A stretch of 64,000 bases of DNA from Ifrita kowaldi (taxonomy: Eukaryota; Chordata; Aves; Passeriformes; Cinclosomatidae): positions 5,077-69,076 of the forward strand of contig VZRS01014306.1 in assembly GCA_013398055.1 (NCBI GenBank). The letters are read 5' to 3'. This document shows, in pieces, positions 50,273-62,306 of this stretch. How positions within the stretch are numbered: the stretch's first letter is position 1; each line of letters begins with the position of its first letter. The translations under genes and the position numbers were made by a program. The notes under the pieces were generated by a model. That model saw nothing but the letters and a program-made list of their open reading frames with translations. It was not told where the DNA came from and made no database searches.

Positions 50273-53200
50273 CCTCTGGAGTGCCTCCACAGGGGTGTGC
50301 AGCTCAGGAGGATCTGGAGATACTCCCTGTACGCACCAAGCCAGCTGGTTAAGCACCCGAGTACTGGGTGGTTTTTTAATAAAAGCCTGAATTCATTGTG
50401 ACTCAACATAATATTTTTCCCTGACAGAATGAGTATGTAAAGCTCTGAGTGTCAAAGCTGTGCTACCCTCAAATTCCTCTTCCATGAAAATTCAGTAAGT
50501 ACCATGCAAGTCTATTATTTGATATATTTTTGCCACGATGCATTAAATCTGTAAATATTGGTAGAAAGTGAACACAAAAGAGAAGACTGCAAACTGTGAA
50601 AAAATAGGTGGAGTAGTTGTGCACTGAGACTTGACCCCCAAAACAAATTTTTCTGCTTCATTGTATTAAACATCAGTCATTCCTGAGGATAAAGGGAACT
50701 AAGCAGCAATTGGAATAGCATAAGCACATCCAATAGTTTGGAAAGAGGAGTATTCTTCTGAAAAGAAGTGCGAACTGAAGTTTGATTAGGAAATATAAGG
50801 AGGACTGAGCAGCAGCTTGTTCTAACCTATCCTCTCTAACACAGCCATCATTCTTGGAGGCTAGGGGCAGATTCTAAAGTTATGTGTAAATGCTCTCCAT
50901 CCCACACTTTAGCTCGTTTCCTTTCAGGTTATGCCACAGGACTTTTTAAAGCTGTTTCACAATTAAAGTTTCATGCTGCACAGATGGAGAAAAATGAACT
51001 TCCAGCATAGCTTTGTGTTCTGGCAATGGACAATCCTCTTTTAATTACAGAACAAACTTTGAGATATTTTCTCGACTGCTGTATTCTAAGGCAGTAGCAA
51101 ACAAGGCTGAGGAGCAATGCATTTTGCAGCTGCTACTGTCCTAGTGCTTCACAGTAGTAATACCCTGAGTGGGGCAGCAGATTAATAATTCACCTGTGAC
51201 CACACACTGCAGTCTTTAAATGAAGTAATTTAAAACAAAATATTAAAAAATATCTGTAGATTTTATTTTTTTTTAAGGAGATCTTGATTTGGCATGAGGA
51301 AATACAAAGTGCTGCTTTCAGATCTCTCCTGAGCTTCCAGATGGAGAGCAGGCTATCTGGGCCTTTATTTGTCTGTATTGACTCCTTTTGGATTTGGGAG
51401 TATAATTTTACTGAAAGATGGCATTAATTGCTCTGAGTCCTGGTTTCTGTCAGTCCTTCTACTACACTCAGGGGAGCTCTTTTGGAGAGATTTCCAAGTA
51501 GTTAGAGACACATCTAAAAGCAGCTATGGCGTACACACATGAGATTCTTCTAGAGGGAAGAAAATCAGAGTAGCTCTTGTATTGTACCTCCCAGGACCAA
51601 TGCAAGCTCCTTTCCCACGGTGAATACAAAGTGAATTTCAGGTTCTCAGCAAAAATGGTTTTGGTCTCTAAATCCATTCCTATTTGTCCACACTAATCAA
51701 TAAGGTAGATACAGGTTCAGTTAAGGAAAAGGCCAGTTACCTAACTTAACTTCAGTTTGAGGCAGTCTGGATGTCCAAACTGGAAATATGCAAACAGAGA
51801 TAAAACACTGTTCTTTGTTATGAAGTTTAAACCTCTTGTAACAGATGGTTATGCAACTTTTAAGAAAGTAACTATGTTATGCAATTTTTCTAAAACACTA
51901 AATGCTAATTATGATAATAATTAGTCATTCTCATCTTAGCAAGCTAAACAATCTCTCTACCTTCACAATATTTAAATAGAGTTAGATCATTCTGGATAGC
52001 TGAACTGTGCACTTCAGAAGTTTAACAAATATTATGAGCGTAAGTGTGCATCTCAAATGTATATTTATATTGTTGTGCATAGAGTAATGTGTCTTCTGGG
52101 TCCTATTGTAAACAAGCTGTCAAGCTTAACTGGGTTAGCCTGTAAAAATATCTTTCCATAAATAAATTGAAAACAACCCCAACCCAACCCAACAGTCAAG
52201 AAGCCTTTTCTAATGGGCTTGATCAGAAAATGAGGAGAAAAATATAATAACATAATGATGCAATCCTGTGCGGATCGCTTCTCAAAATGTCAGTATTTGT
52301 AACTTTGGGATAAAGTCAGCTTTTGGCTACTTTTTTTTGTTCTCTACTTGCTGATGTGGAAAATTCCATATTCAATTATGTCCAGTCACTCCCAGTTTGT
52401 TATTCATCTGTTCTAGTTCACTCATGTCCTGCCAACTTAGATATGACTAAAATTATCCTCAGAGAGATCAAGAGTGCATTTGCCTGCAACATGTTCAGTG
52501 CTGCAGCAGCAGAACAGAATGATGACAGCATCAGACAGAAGTGGCTTATACAGACAGCCCAGCACCTGAGGAGGATTAGAAGTAATACACAAGAGCCAGA
52601 GATTATTAGTGGTGAAATTATAACAGTGTTAACAGAGATCAAATATAGTTTACTTTGGCTCCTTTTCTAAGCATGAAATCTCTGTTGCTGTGGCTGTTTG
52701 TGTCTTCTCTGTCATCCTCTTTGATCTACTTTGTTTTCTCATACAAATACTGTATGTAATTATGACATTTATGCCAACCTTTGAAATAAAATCACTCCTG
52801 TTTTGAGGAGGGTTACATAGTAGTACTACCAGACTTCTCAGAAACCCAAAGTAAAATGCTCTGACATTCTACCAGATGAAAAAATAATTGGTTTTGTAAA
52901 ACTTATTCTAGAACTTGCTAATAATGAACTGCTTCCATTAAGAATTCTAGTTTAGCTATTCATTCTTTTAAGGAATGAAATTATCTGGGTTTTAATCGTT
53001 AGTACAAAAATTCTTTTTTTTTAATGCACAAAATATTTTGTTTTCTGGAAGTTGCTGATGAGGAAGTCAGTGTAAAAGAGACAGTTATCTTTTCTCCCTT
53101 TTCAAAAGGGATTTAAAATTGAGTAAATAATGATAAAAAAACCTAAAAATCCAGCGGAGACAGCCTTCAATGAGGTGATGAGCATTTGAAAGTTTATAAT

Positions 53201-55739
53201 TACTTATTTGTAAGATTTCTTAGATTGCTTTTAGTATATATTAGATCATTTTCAAACAGAAAAGTTCCTGTCCCTATATCTCTCTTTAGACGAACTCATA
53301 CTGAGATTTAGTTTTGCACCCTCCTTTGCAATCAGAGCTGGCTGCTTCATTGCCTTCGTCTTGGACAGCCAACAATGCTAACGCTTAACTCTAAAGAAAT
53401 CAGCACGCCACAATTCTGACTTAGTAAACCCCTCTGAAGGAAAGATGCATAAATTTGGGTCATTGTAGAAAAGAACTACAGGGACTCAGCTATTTTGGTA
53501 ACAAAAAATGAACCATAACCAAAAGACATGAGAGAAAGAGGCTGAGGTTTTCACACCCATCACTGTATTCTTGACAAACCTGAATGCTAAAAACTGCTGT
53601 TGCTTTATTTATAAAAATGAAGTTACTTAATGAAGTAAAATCACACTTCTCTCAAGTTCATACTATTATGGCTTAAAAGTTCTGTACAGAATAAGAGACT
53701 TCAAGAAAAACATTATTTTCCCTCTGGCATTGGCTGGGATTCAACACCAAGCTTCACGAGTTATACTGAAAGAAGCTGTACTTTGGACTGGTGCTATTGA
53801 CATCTTCTGGAGGATTCCTGCGCATATCAGCAGCACAATTTTTACCAAAGCGGTGTTGTCATGTATTGCTGTATAGTATGGCACTTCAGAATTAATTCTA
53901 ATACTTTTGTGCCACTTCCGTTGTCCAGTCTTATCCCTGACTCCCCAAAAAACTGTCAAAAATGAATAAATTCTTCCCCATTATTCTCTACTCTATGAAT
54001 GAGCAGGTGTTTGGAAAAAACATCTTGAATATCACAACTTTGCTAAATACAGATATCAAGCTCCTATCCTCTTCATTAGTAGAATGCAATTATTTCTGCC
54101 AGTTCAACATATCAGTTATGCCCTGATTTACTAATGCCATTTGACCTCTTTTACTGGTCAGTTGGAAGAGGAATTCATCTGCAGTGCCAAGACTCGTGAA
54201 ATCTTGGGGAAATGTCTCAACTCTGGTTGCTGGTCTTTAGATGTTTCCAAAACACAAATGGCAGACCTTTTTCTGCAGACTACTCACCCTGTGTCCCCAG
54301 CTTGCATTGCCCTCCTCTAACCAAGCAGTTCTTTCCCTCTCCCCTGCTTTAAACTTCTGGCTGATGACTTCACCCACCATCAGATTTACAGCAGGTGTGT
54401 CTACCCAGATGAACTAATACAGACAGGCTGGGACAAACTCTGCTGTCTTCTCACTTTCTTTCTAATTTCTGAGTGATTTCTTGGCACATATTTTGAAGGG
54501 TACAACTGCAAGCATATTTTGTCTGTTATCACTTTTGAGCAAGTACCTTTTTATTTCTCCACCTCACATACATCTCCATGCCAACAATATATTGGTGATG
54601 CATGTGAGTGCAAAAAGGGGATTACTACTAGGATAAAAACCTTCCCTGATTGTTTCTTTTTTTCTGTTGGAATTTGCAGTCTGTACCTGACATACTCATA
54701 ATATATTTTATCAGCATTGTTGCCACTATCTCCTTTTGCTGTCTCTGCATCTTTTCCTCTTTCCTTGTCCTGTGTTTACATCTGATAAAGCACATACTGC
54801 TCCACATGGAGTCTGCTGCTTTTGTTGCAGAACACTAGAGACGTGACCTTAAAATTAAGCCTAGAAACAGTGGAACAAACTAAAACTGGTTAGAGAAGGA
54901 GGGTTCCAGACTATTAGAGAGCAATTCATATTGAATAGCACCAGACCCATGCTGACATATTAACAATAAAAAGGAATCATCTGTGGAGGCAAAGATGGTA
55001 AGCCGCAGAGGGCATATATAAGTGCAGCCTCAGAGCTATAAAAGCCAGACTGACATTTATCACTCTGTGCATATTGGAGCTGTCATGTTGGTCCTCAGAT
55101 GATCGTGTTACTACCTTCAAGACATTTTTTTAGATATGAAGCAAAGATTAGAGAGGGAATGAGAGAGAGAGGTTTGCTAATAAGTATTGGGTGAAAGCCA
55201 CGAAAAGGAATTAGCATTTATATTATTTATTGTCCCTTTTTCATCAACCATACCCCGCTTCTTGCTAATTTTTTTCCTCCCTTGGATTTTTCTAACTTTG
55301 CACTAGAAGATCCTTGTACATTAAACCTAGTTCAGCTTCAGAATGGATTAAAATCAGTTTGACTAAATACTATGTTCAGTGAAAGACAAATTGTACAGCT
55401 TCACATGTTATTATTTGTGCTAAAAGCTATTATGTAAATATATGGCTTATATAAGCTTAAGTAGGATGACATAGGAATGCAAAGTTTGGGCATACATACA
55501 GATCTATTGAAATGATACTCTGTGAGCATCTCCTCTAATAGAAAATTGCGTATTCTCACTCAGAGGGCAGAAAAGAACCATATGTCTATTTTAGTGGTTA
55601 TGTCCTGAAATGATGCACTTATTCCTTTTATAATATTTTGAAATAAATACATATGGGACCGGTCAGATGTCAACAGTAGCACTGAAAGGAGTATGAATTA
55701 GTCACACTGGCACACAGGGCCCTGGAACAATGAACACTG
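50273..55739. other. Long AT-rich non-coding stretch
   Basis: No coding exon or transposon recognised. Small AACCC-type repeats lie at about 52172-52192. The 115-codon frame at 52323-52670 has no recognisable domain. Confidence 0.5.
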
Positions 55740-56450
55740 CTCTGGAAGACCCTTGAATGCAAGCCTATTTGCCTCTTAATCCAAATGAATAATTAATGAT
55801 AATTATCATGCTGCAGTTATTATCTGTGATAATAATATATCCGTAAGGTGAATAAATTCAATCTGCTACTATGCAGAAATGGCAACTCATAATATTCTTA
55901 AGAAATACAGATATAATTATCAGTATTAACGGTCAAGGAAAAAAATTGAGAGTTTTATATAAAGAATTATAGCAAAAAGTCTGAAGTTTAGTGAGAATGA
56001 ATTAGATTGCATTATGTTTATTCTTTAGCTGTCATTTCTGTGGTACCAGTTGACAATCAGTTAGCATTTTTTTCTGAGACTCGTTTATTAACAGCTGAAA
56101 TGTGCATTTTTTCATTGCAATCTATCAATAACTTTTCCATCAGTCCACTGATAGAGAAGATCAGGCTGAGGATCTCAAAAGCATCCATATGCAAATTGGT
56201 CCATTCGTGTAGTTAACTATGCTGACTATTTTCCTCAGCTAAAAAACTTTAAAGTATTAAAGCAAAAATCAACAAAACCAAATAAAACATTAAAAGGTCA
56301 AATACACATTTGAAGCTTGTACAAACCCAGCCACAACAATTATTTTTGAAAGCACTGTTGGTGAGCTGTCAGCTCGGCAGAATAGTAGGCAATCATATTT
56401 AATCCGATCTCCCTCATCGGGCTTGCTGTGACAAAGGAAAATGGAAGGGG
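55740..56450. promoter_or_regulatory. Candidate enhancer with palindromes, octamer and SOX-like sites
   Basis: The block holds two adjacent palindromes (55796-55835), a perfect octamer ATGCAAAT at 56189-56196, SOX-type ACAAT/ACAAAG motifs near 56335 and 56433, and a nuclear-receptor half-site AGGTCA at 56295-56300. It lacks repeat signatures and is complex despite being AT-rich. In vertebrates, octamer plus SOX plus homeodomain motifs are typical of developmental enhancers. This is inference from motifs; conservation was not tested. Confidence 0.4.
55796..55835. repeat. Two adjacent AT-rich palindromes
   Basis: ATGATAATTATCAT (55796-55809) is a perfect 14-base palindrome. Seven bases later TTATTATC (55817-55824) and GATAATAA (55828-55835) are exact reverse complements around TGT, which gives two facing GATA-type sites. 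Confidence 0.8.
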
Positions 56451-57239
56451 GATGGGTCTACAGGAGCAAGAGGTAGCAACACCCCTCCCCTGTTTTTTGA
56501 AATTGTTTTTACATCTTTTTATTTTGGTGATTGAGATTTTGAGTCATTTAATTTAAAGACTTTAAAGTCTACTTAAGTTGAACTAAATTAATGATTGAGA
56601 AAAAGCTTTGAAATTCAAAGTTCATGCAGACCTTTAACTCACACCAGGAAGGCCTGGTTTTTCCCTCCTTCTTTTCATCCTATGACTTGAGAACTGTTTT
56701 ACTCAGGGGAATGGTAATGAGACGTTGAATTCCTCACCTCTAGGTCATTGCTTCAAATCTGGCACAGGCTGGTAGGAACCAAAATTCATTATCTTCTTCT
56801 TATGGTTCAGCAGCTTATGTGAAATGGGTTGTTGGTCTTTTGGTCTAGTTTTCAGCAGGCAAATGTCCATGCAGTAATAGGCACTAATTAATTCTGGAAT
56901 AACGTTGAAAGTTGTATTTCTAACATAACATTTGGGGATTATTTTGACAATCCCTCAAAACTCTGGCAACTTATGGGACTACTTTCCAGGAGAGGAGGTT
57001 AATTCTTCCATGACCGTCACTATGATTCACCCATTTTTAGTTTCTTTTCAGACGAAATGGGGAAAAGAAATTGCCCTTTTTTCACTCTCTTTTTCATCAG
57101 AAAACAACAGATTTCCCTCAAAGTGGATCCTGACAGGTGACAAGAATAATAACGTGTAAGAGTCAGTAAAAGAATGCATTATTAATCACCCTGGGTTTCA
57201 TTTAGGCCGTCAGCTCAGTGGGTGAGCTCTGCAGAAAGA
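56451..57239. other. Non-coding spacer
   Basis: No gene or repeat family recognised; the frame at 56932-57159 has no known domain. Confidence 0.5.
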
Positions 57240-58035
57240 AGAGTGGAGATATTATCATTATTATTTACTTGTCCATGTAGGAGTCATGAACCAGGACATC
57301 ATTGTATTAAGCAACGTGCAAACAGAGGAGAAAGCTGGTCCCTGCCCTAAAGAGTATACAATTTTACCATAAAACAAGAAACAGTGTATACTTACAGGTA
57401 GATGGACACAGATGGAGAAATACAAATATGCCTGCCAACTTAATGCTTATTTTTAACAACAGCATGCTCTTTATAGCAGTGAAGTGATAAAATATGTTTT
57501 CAAGACTTTTTTTTTCTCAGAAAAGAGAGGAAATCTGGAATGGAGAATTAGTAAAGGAAAAGTTACATTTGCAGATGTTAAGGCAACCATGAAGGGCAGC
57601 TTGGGGGAAAAAAAAAAGCTTATTTGAAAATGAAGCAAAAGGATACAAAAGTCCTGATACTGGCTGCGCAGCCAATAATCAACAGAAAATTCAAAAAAGT
57701 AAAATATGGAAAGGGTGAACAGTGTTCACAGGTTGCTATTACATCTACTATGTCAAGCAAGAAAGGAGACGAGGAGAAGGAAAGGAAATATTATGAAAGC
57801 ACTGAGCTGGCACATGGTCTTTGCTACAGCAATCCAACAGCAACAACAGTGTTTATTAATGGCGGAGAAAACAGCATTACAGTAAGCTAGGTAGGAGGGG
57901 ATGAAGGACTTGATTTGTGTTAGAGTATTTGTGTGTATGAAGGGAATAACTGAGTGAAAGGATGAAGACATCTTTGAAAAGGCTTTGCCAAAAGTCTTAG
58001 AAAACTTAGGCAATGTCTGGATAGGGTCTACAATA
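57240..58035 (-). mobile_element. Decayed L2-clade LINE, C-terminal ORF2 and 3' end
   Basis: At its 3' end (57255-57390) the plus strand shows the reverse complement of an L2-type tail: ATTATTATTTACTTG, AGTCATGAACCAGGACATCA, TGGTCCCTGCCCTAAAGAG and ACAAGAAACAG. Further in (57540-57625) the minus strand keeps AAGCTGCCCTTCATG and AACATCTGCAAATG, corresponding to the ORF2 C-terminus. At 57753-58013 the minus strand translates to a frame containing LAYCNAVFSAI, matching the LDYCNALLSGL motif of L2 reverse transcriptase C-terminal regions. The similarity fades beyond about 58035, so the catalytic core is lost. Such elements are abundant in turtles and other reptiles and normally very decayed in birds. 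Confidence 0.7.
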
Positions 58036-60689
58036 TATGTGTTGTTAATTTATTTATTTTTATAAGGTGCTTCAGCTGAATGAAAATGAAAATATGATCC
58101 AGTAATCCAGAAAAGTGTTATTGGGAAGTATTTGTCAGAAAATAATTAAGGACCTTGCTTAGCCTTTTTAACTTGCAAAGAGGCTACGGGTCCACAAGCA
58201 AGTAGAAGTCCATCAAGCAGAGTTTCTTGTGAAGTGAAAAAGGTGGTCTAAGTTAAAGAAAGTATGTGCTTAAACACCTGTAATTCATTTTCTTATATGA
58301 ATAATAGAAATCTAATGGAAGAAGAGCCATGTCATAACTCCTTCCTGTATGGGGAAGAAATTTGATGTGGATTTACACAGGATGTGACAAAAGCATGAAG
58401 AGAAAGGAAGACTAGTAGAAGACAATATCATGAGAAGTGATTGGATAATCTTATATAAAGAAAAGGCCAGAGAGCTGCATAAAAGATGGTAGACATGCCA
58501 AAGAGAACAAACAAGAATGGCCAGGAAGAGGATTTGCGAGTGCCTGGCAAGAACAGTTTCCACACAGGGCAGGGGGCAAAAGGCTGTGTTGGAGAGGGTA
58601 TGGGTTGAAAAGAGAGGAGAAGAATTACCAATTCTTATTGTAAACAAGCTATTTGATAAATTTATAATGAAATAGAGCAGGGAGTTAAGGCTGTACTTGG
58701 AGAGGAACGAAAGGTCAGAGGTGACACTGTCTAAGACTAAAGCATCTAAAGCATATTGTACCATGAGGGGAAAGTCAAAATGGAGTGTGAAGGCAAGGAG
58801 AAGAGTAAAAGAGGGGCTGTCTGTGGGAACAAAGGATGTGAAGAGCTGCAATAGAACAGGAGCATGAGGATGGAATTTGGAGGAGGCAGCAAAAAAGAAA
58901 CATCAATGTCTATGACAGAAAACAGTGCAACCTCTGTAAAAGGAGGAGGAAAATGGAAATGTATACCAAGGTGAGGAAGGAAGGTCATGACTTCTGTTGC
59001 CTATGATTTCTCAGAAGCAGAGCAAAATTCTAGCAGAAATAAAAGTATTGACAGGAATAGGGGGAGATTTCAGATATAAATTAAAAGTGGTTAATTTATA
59101 AAAGTGGTTTATCTATGGGACCAGGGCCTGGGGATTCAGTTAAGGTGGAGCAAGGTCTCTAGGAAGGCATCAAAGAGTAAAGGATGAATATGCAGTGGAG
59201 CTTGACAAGAGACATTGAATATGGTTCAAGAAAAAGAATGGATAATGTGTATGTTGGTGGCGAGCCAGGAAAAGAGAACGGATTAATGGAACTTGAACTG
59301 AAAAAGAAGAGCCAAAAGCACCAAAGTGGAGGAAAATAGAACAAAACCTGTAGGGAAGAAGGCCTCCTGTTGGACCTTCAGCAGCAACTCAGCCATACAG
59401 AGTGAGAGCAACCATCTTGCTCGGTGTTAACTGGTGAGAATGAGAGGTGGGGTTTGATTCCTCAGGCTTTAAAATTAATTTGCTAGACCCTGGGGAAAAG
59501 ACAGATGAAGCAAGCTCACTTGCCCACTTTTCTGGTGATGCAAACATTCCTACTGCAGGACACCTGCTACCTCAGTACCAGCCCAAACAAATCCCTTGTC
59601 AATTCAGCTGCCACAGAGATGATAGTGCTAACCCCAGAGTACAACATAAACTGCACTACTTGATTATTTCATTATAGTCTGTACTGCAAACTACACAGTA
59701 AATATATGCATTTTTATTTCCTTTTTTTTTTTTTTGAGTCATTAAAATATCTTTTACAGGTGGTTATAAAATGTAACATATAAGATCAATCAGGATAGCA
59801 GTGTTGGTTGGACTTGTTCACCACTTTCTGGATATGCGTAGACTCAGCCTTAGCAACTATTTACATAGATATTTTTTTCCCCATATTAATCCTTGCCTCT
59901 TACATCTATTGCAGTTTTAAAATATCTTTCAGGTAAATCCCGAAAATATGCTATCCCCTTATGGGGGATATTTTAATTTCTTTTTACTTAATAATTTATC
60001 TTTATTAATAATTTATAGTTTATCTATACTTAAAAGTACAGTTGGAGTATGCTTTGCACCTGTTTTTTTGTAAAGAGAACTAACAGTCCATGCAAATGAT
60101 GATACCATAGACTGTGAGAGTGTCTTCACATAATACCAAGTGAGGAGGAAACAATCAAGATTGATGCACCTATGGAGGTAGTAGGCAGGCATCAGTGGTT
60201 AATTTCAGTGATTAATTTTAGTGCACTAAAACTGAGTGGTGTCAGGAGTCCTATGGAGAATCAGGGTGAGTTCATCTCACTAGGTCTCCTAGGCAACTTT
60301 TCCAGTTTTCAGTGGGGCAATATTTGATCTTTGTCCACTGCATCACTGTCATGTTTTATTCAAGTTTGGTATTGTCATGTCCAAACAAGAAACAAAAGTC
60401 TAATTTTCGTGGAAGTAACTAAGAAAAAAATAGTTCCTATAAGTAATTTTTTAATCTGATACATTTAAGTGAATATGGCATCCTAACAGTCTTCCATCCT
60501 AGTAGCCTTCCAGTCCTGCTAAGCTTTTTATCTTCTAATACTGCTATGCTACTTATTGATTTAGTGACAGACGATCTAGAAGCAGCATGGACACATTAAT
60601 GGGTAACTATAAAGAAGGAATAAGATCTGTGCTAGAAATAGATTCCAGTCAAAGCCCGCTGAAATCAGGAGTGATCTGCTCAGCCAGGA
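58036..60689. other. Purine-rich non-coding stretch
   Basis: From about 58300 to 59350 the plus strand is strongly A+G-rich. The 179-codon minus frame at 58312-58851 (opened by TTG) and neighbours at 58428-58988 are Leu/Ser/Phe-rich translations of that skew, without a recognisable domain. It may be an unrecognisable extension of the L2-type element, but I see no motif to prove it. Poly-T lies at 59722-59735. Confidence 0.5.
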
Positions 60690-61400
60690 TGTAGTTTGGC
60701 CAGTCTGCTCAGTCACCATCCCAGCCATCCCAGCACGGTGCTGCATTCCTCCTGGGTAAGAGGGAAGAGCTGCTGTTGGGGTCACTGGGCCAGCTGGAGA
60801 GCCAGGGAGCTCTAAAGGGGCCGGGGCCGGCTGGTGGAAAAACTCAGGCATTTGAAAAATACCTTCTTACCTCTGTAAAGGAAAAGCCTCCCCCACAAGT
60901 CCTTGTGGATGAAATGTAACCTTACCCCCCCAGGCTCTGTTTAAGGGAAACTCCCTCTCCCAGCAGCCTGTGTGGCTGCTCCCTTCACCTGGTCCCTACT
61001 CCGCCCCTTCCCTGCCCATTGGCTCCCTGCCCTGGGCCCGCCCTGTACCGCCCCTGTGCCCTCAGGGTACTGGCCATGGAACACTGTGGAAAGGGAACGT
61101 GGGCCACGTTGTGGGTTCTTCGCCTTGTCATCTCTGCAGAGGGTTTAACCTTGTCTGTGGAACACTGGCAGCGGAATGCCCTCCTTGGCTCCTTGTCTCT
61201 GGTAATACTGAGCTATCCAGCTTGGGTGTGGGGATGCATTCCACCAGCGCCTACAGCAGCACAGGGCAGGAGGAGTAGATGCTCGCAGCCTGACTGCACC
61301 GGAATTGTCCCTCTCAAGAGACAATTTGGGGTACGCAGCAGCTACCTCCAACCGCCCTTTAACCCTACAACGCTTATTACCCTTATTTTATAAGCTGCAG
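60690..61400. promoter_or_regulatory. GC-rich promoter-like segment or solo LTR
   Basis: A GC-rich island in AT-rich surroundings with about 17 CpGs counted. It contains GC boxes CCGCCCC at 61001-61007 and 61048-61054, an inverted CCAAT box (ATTGGC, 61019-61024), and a 15-base palindrome AACGTGG-G-CCACGTT at 61096-61110. These fit a promoter or the U3 part of an endogenous retroviral LTR. I could not find TG...CA ends with a target duplication, so the LTR reading is unproven. The overlapping frames at 60970-61393 have no known domain. Confidence 0.4.
61096..61110. promoter_or_regulatory. 15-base ACGTG palindrome
   Basis: AACGTGG and CCACGTT are exact reverse complements around one G. Each arm holds an ACGTG core, the binding core of bHLH-PAS factors such as HIF. 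Confidence 0.45.
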
Positions 61401-61936
61401 AACTTGTGTTTGAGGGAACTGTGGGTGCTAGAATGTGAGAGTAGGGCTGCAAGCAGGGAAACAGAAAGTTTGAGAAAGTAAAATGGGCCATGGGGAAATG
61501 TGGGAAGGAAAGAGTTATAAGAAAATCTGCAAGAAGCCAGGTTTAGCAGTTGTATCATATGTGAAAAAAATTGTCATGTTATTTCTCTCCTCTTGCCTTG
61601 AAGAACTTTCTGAATACACCTTTTTTCACTCTAGGTACTTAGATCCCAGCTTGGCAAATCACTTCAGCCCATGCTTGACTTAGCAAATAAGTTGTATGCA
61701 ATTCTGAATTGACGTGAGGATCTAAATGGGTCTCGAGGTACGCTTAATATTAAACCTGTGCACATATGCTGTACTGAGTTAGAGGCTAAACAATGTGAAG
61801 GGCTCTGCCATGCAGAACTGAGAAAAGTGAGAGTTATCCATAGATAACTGAGTATGAAATATTCACTGTTTACACAGACACTGCTTTTGAGACCATGCTA
61901 TGATACAGGCATTTCTTGTTACTGGTAGAAATAGTC
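61401..61936. other. Non-coding spacer
   Basis: Nothing recognised between the GC-rich segment and the CR1 copy. Confidence 0.5.
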
Positions 61937-62306
61937 AATAGAATCACTGAATCATAGAAAGGCTTGGGTTGGAAGGGACCTTAAATGTCATCTAGTTCCA
62001 ACTCCCCGCTCTGTGGGCAGGGATGCCACCCACTAGATCAGGTTGCTCAGTACTCCATCCAGCTAGGCCTTGAACACTCCCAGGGATGGAACATCCAGAA
62101 CTTCTCTGGGCAACCTGTTCCAGAGCCTCACCACCCTCTGAGTAAAGAATTTCTTCCTCACATCTAATCTGAAATCCTTCTTGTTTAGTTTAAAACCATT
62201 CCCCCTTGTCCTATCACTATCTGTCCGTGTAAAAAGCCACTGTACCTAATTTTTACAAATTGCCTTTAAGGAAGGCCAAAATGAAGTCTCCCCTCATTTT
62301 GCAGGA
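61937..62306 (-). mobile_element. CR1 LINE, 5'-truncated 3' end
   Basis: The best-preserved CR1 here. In reverse complement order it shows AATAGAATCACTGAATCATA, GGCTTGGGTTGGAAGGGACC, AGTTCCAACTCCCCGCTCTG, TTCTCTGGGCAACCTGTTCC, AAAGAATTTCTTCCTCA, CCCCCTTGTCCTATCACTA and AATGAAGTCTCCCCTC. It corresponds to the last few hundred bases of CR1. There is no coding part. Confidence 0.95.

Noticed and set aside
50116..50409. Cluster of five short frames
   Set aside because: They are caused by a 26-bp tandem duplication in stop-poor DNA.
58312..58851. 179-codon open frame on the minus strand, the longest in the window
   Set aside because: It opens with TTG, is Leu/Ser/Phe-rich because the DNA is pyrimidine-skewed, and has no recognisable domain.
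60170..60195. let-7-like GAGGTAGTAGG string
   Set aside because: Only the seed-like part matches (AGGTAGTAGGCAGG) and no complementary arm is present for a hairpin.
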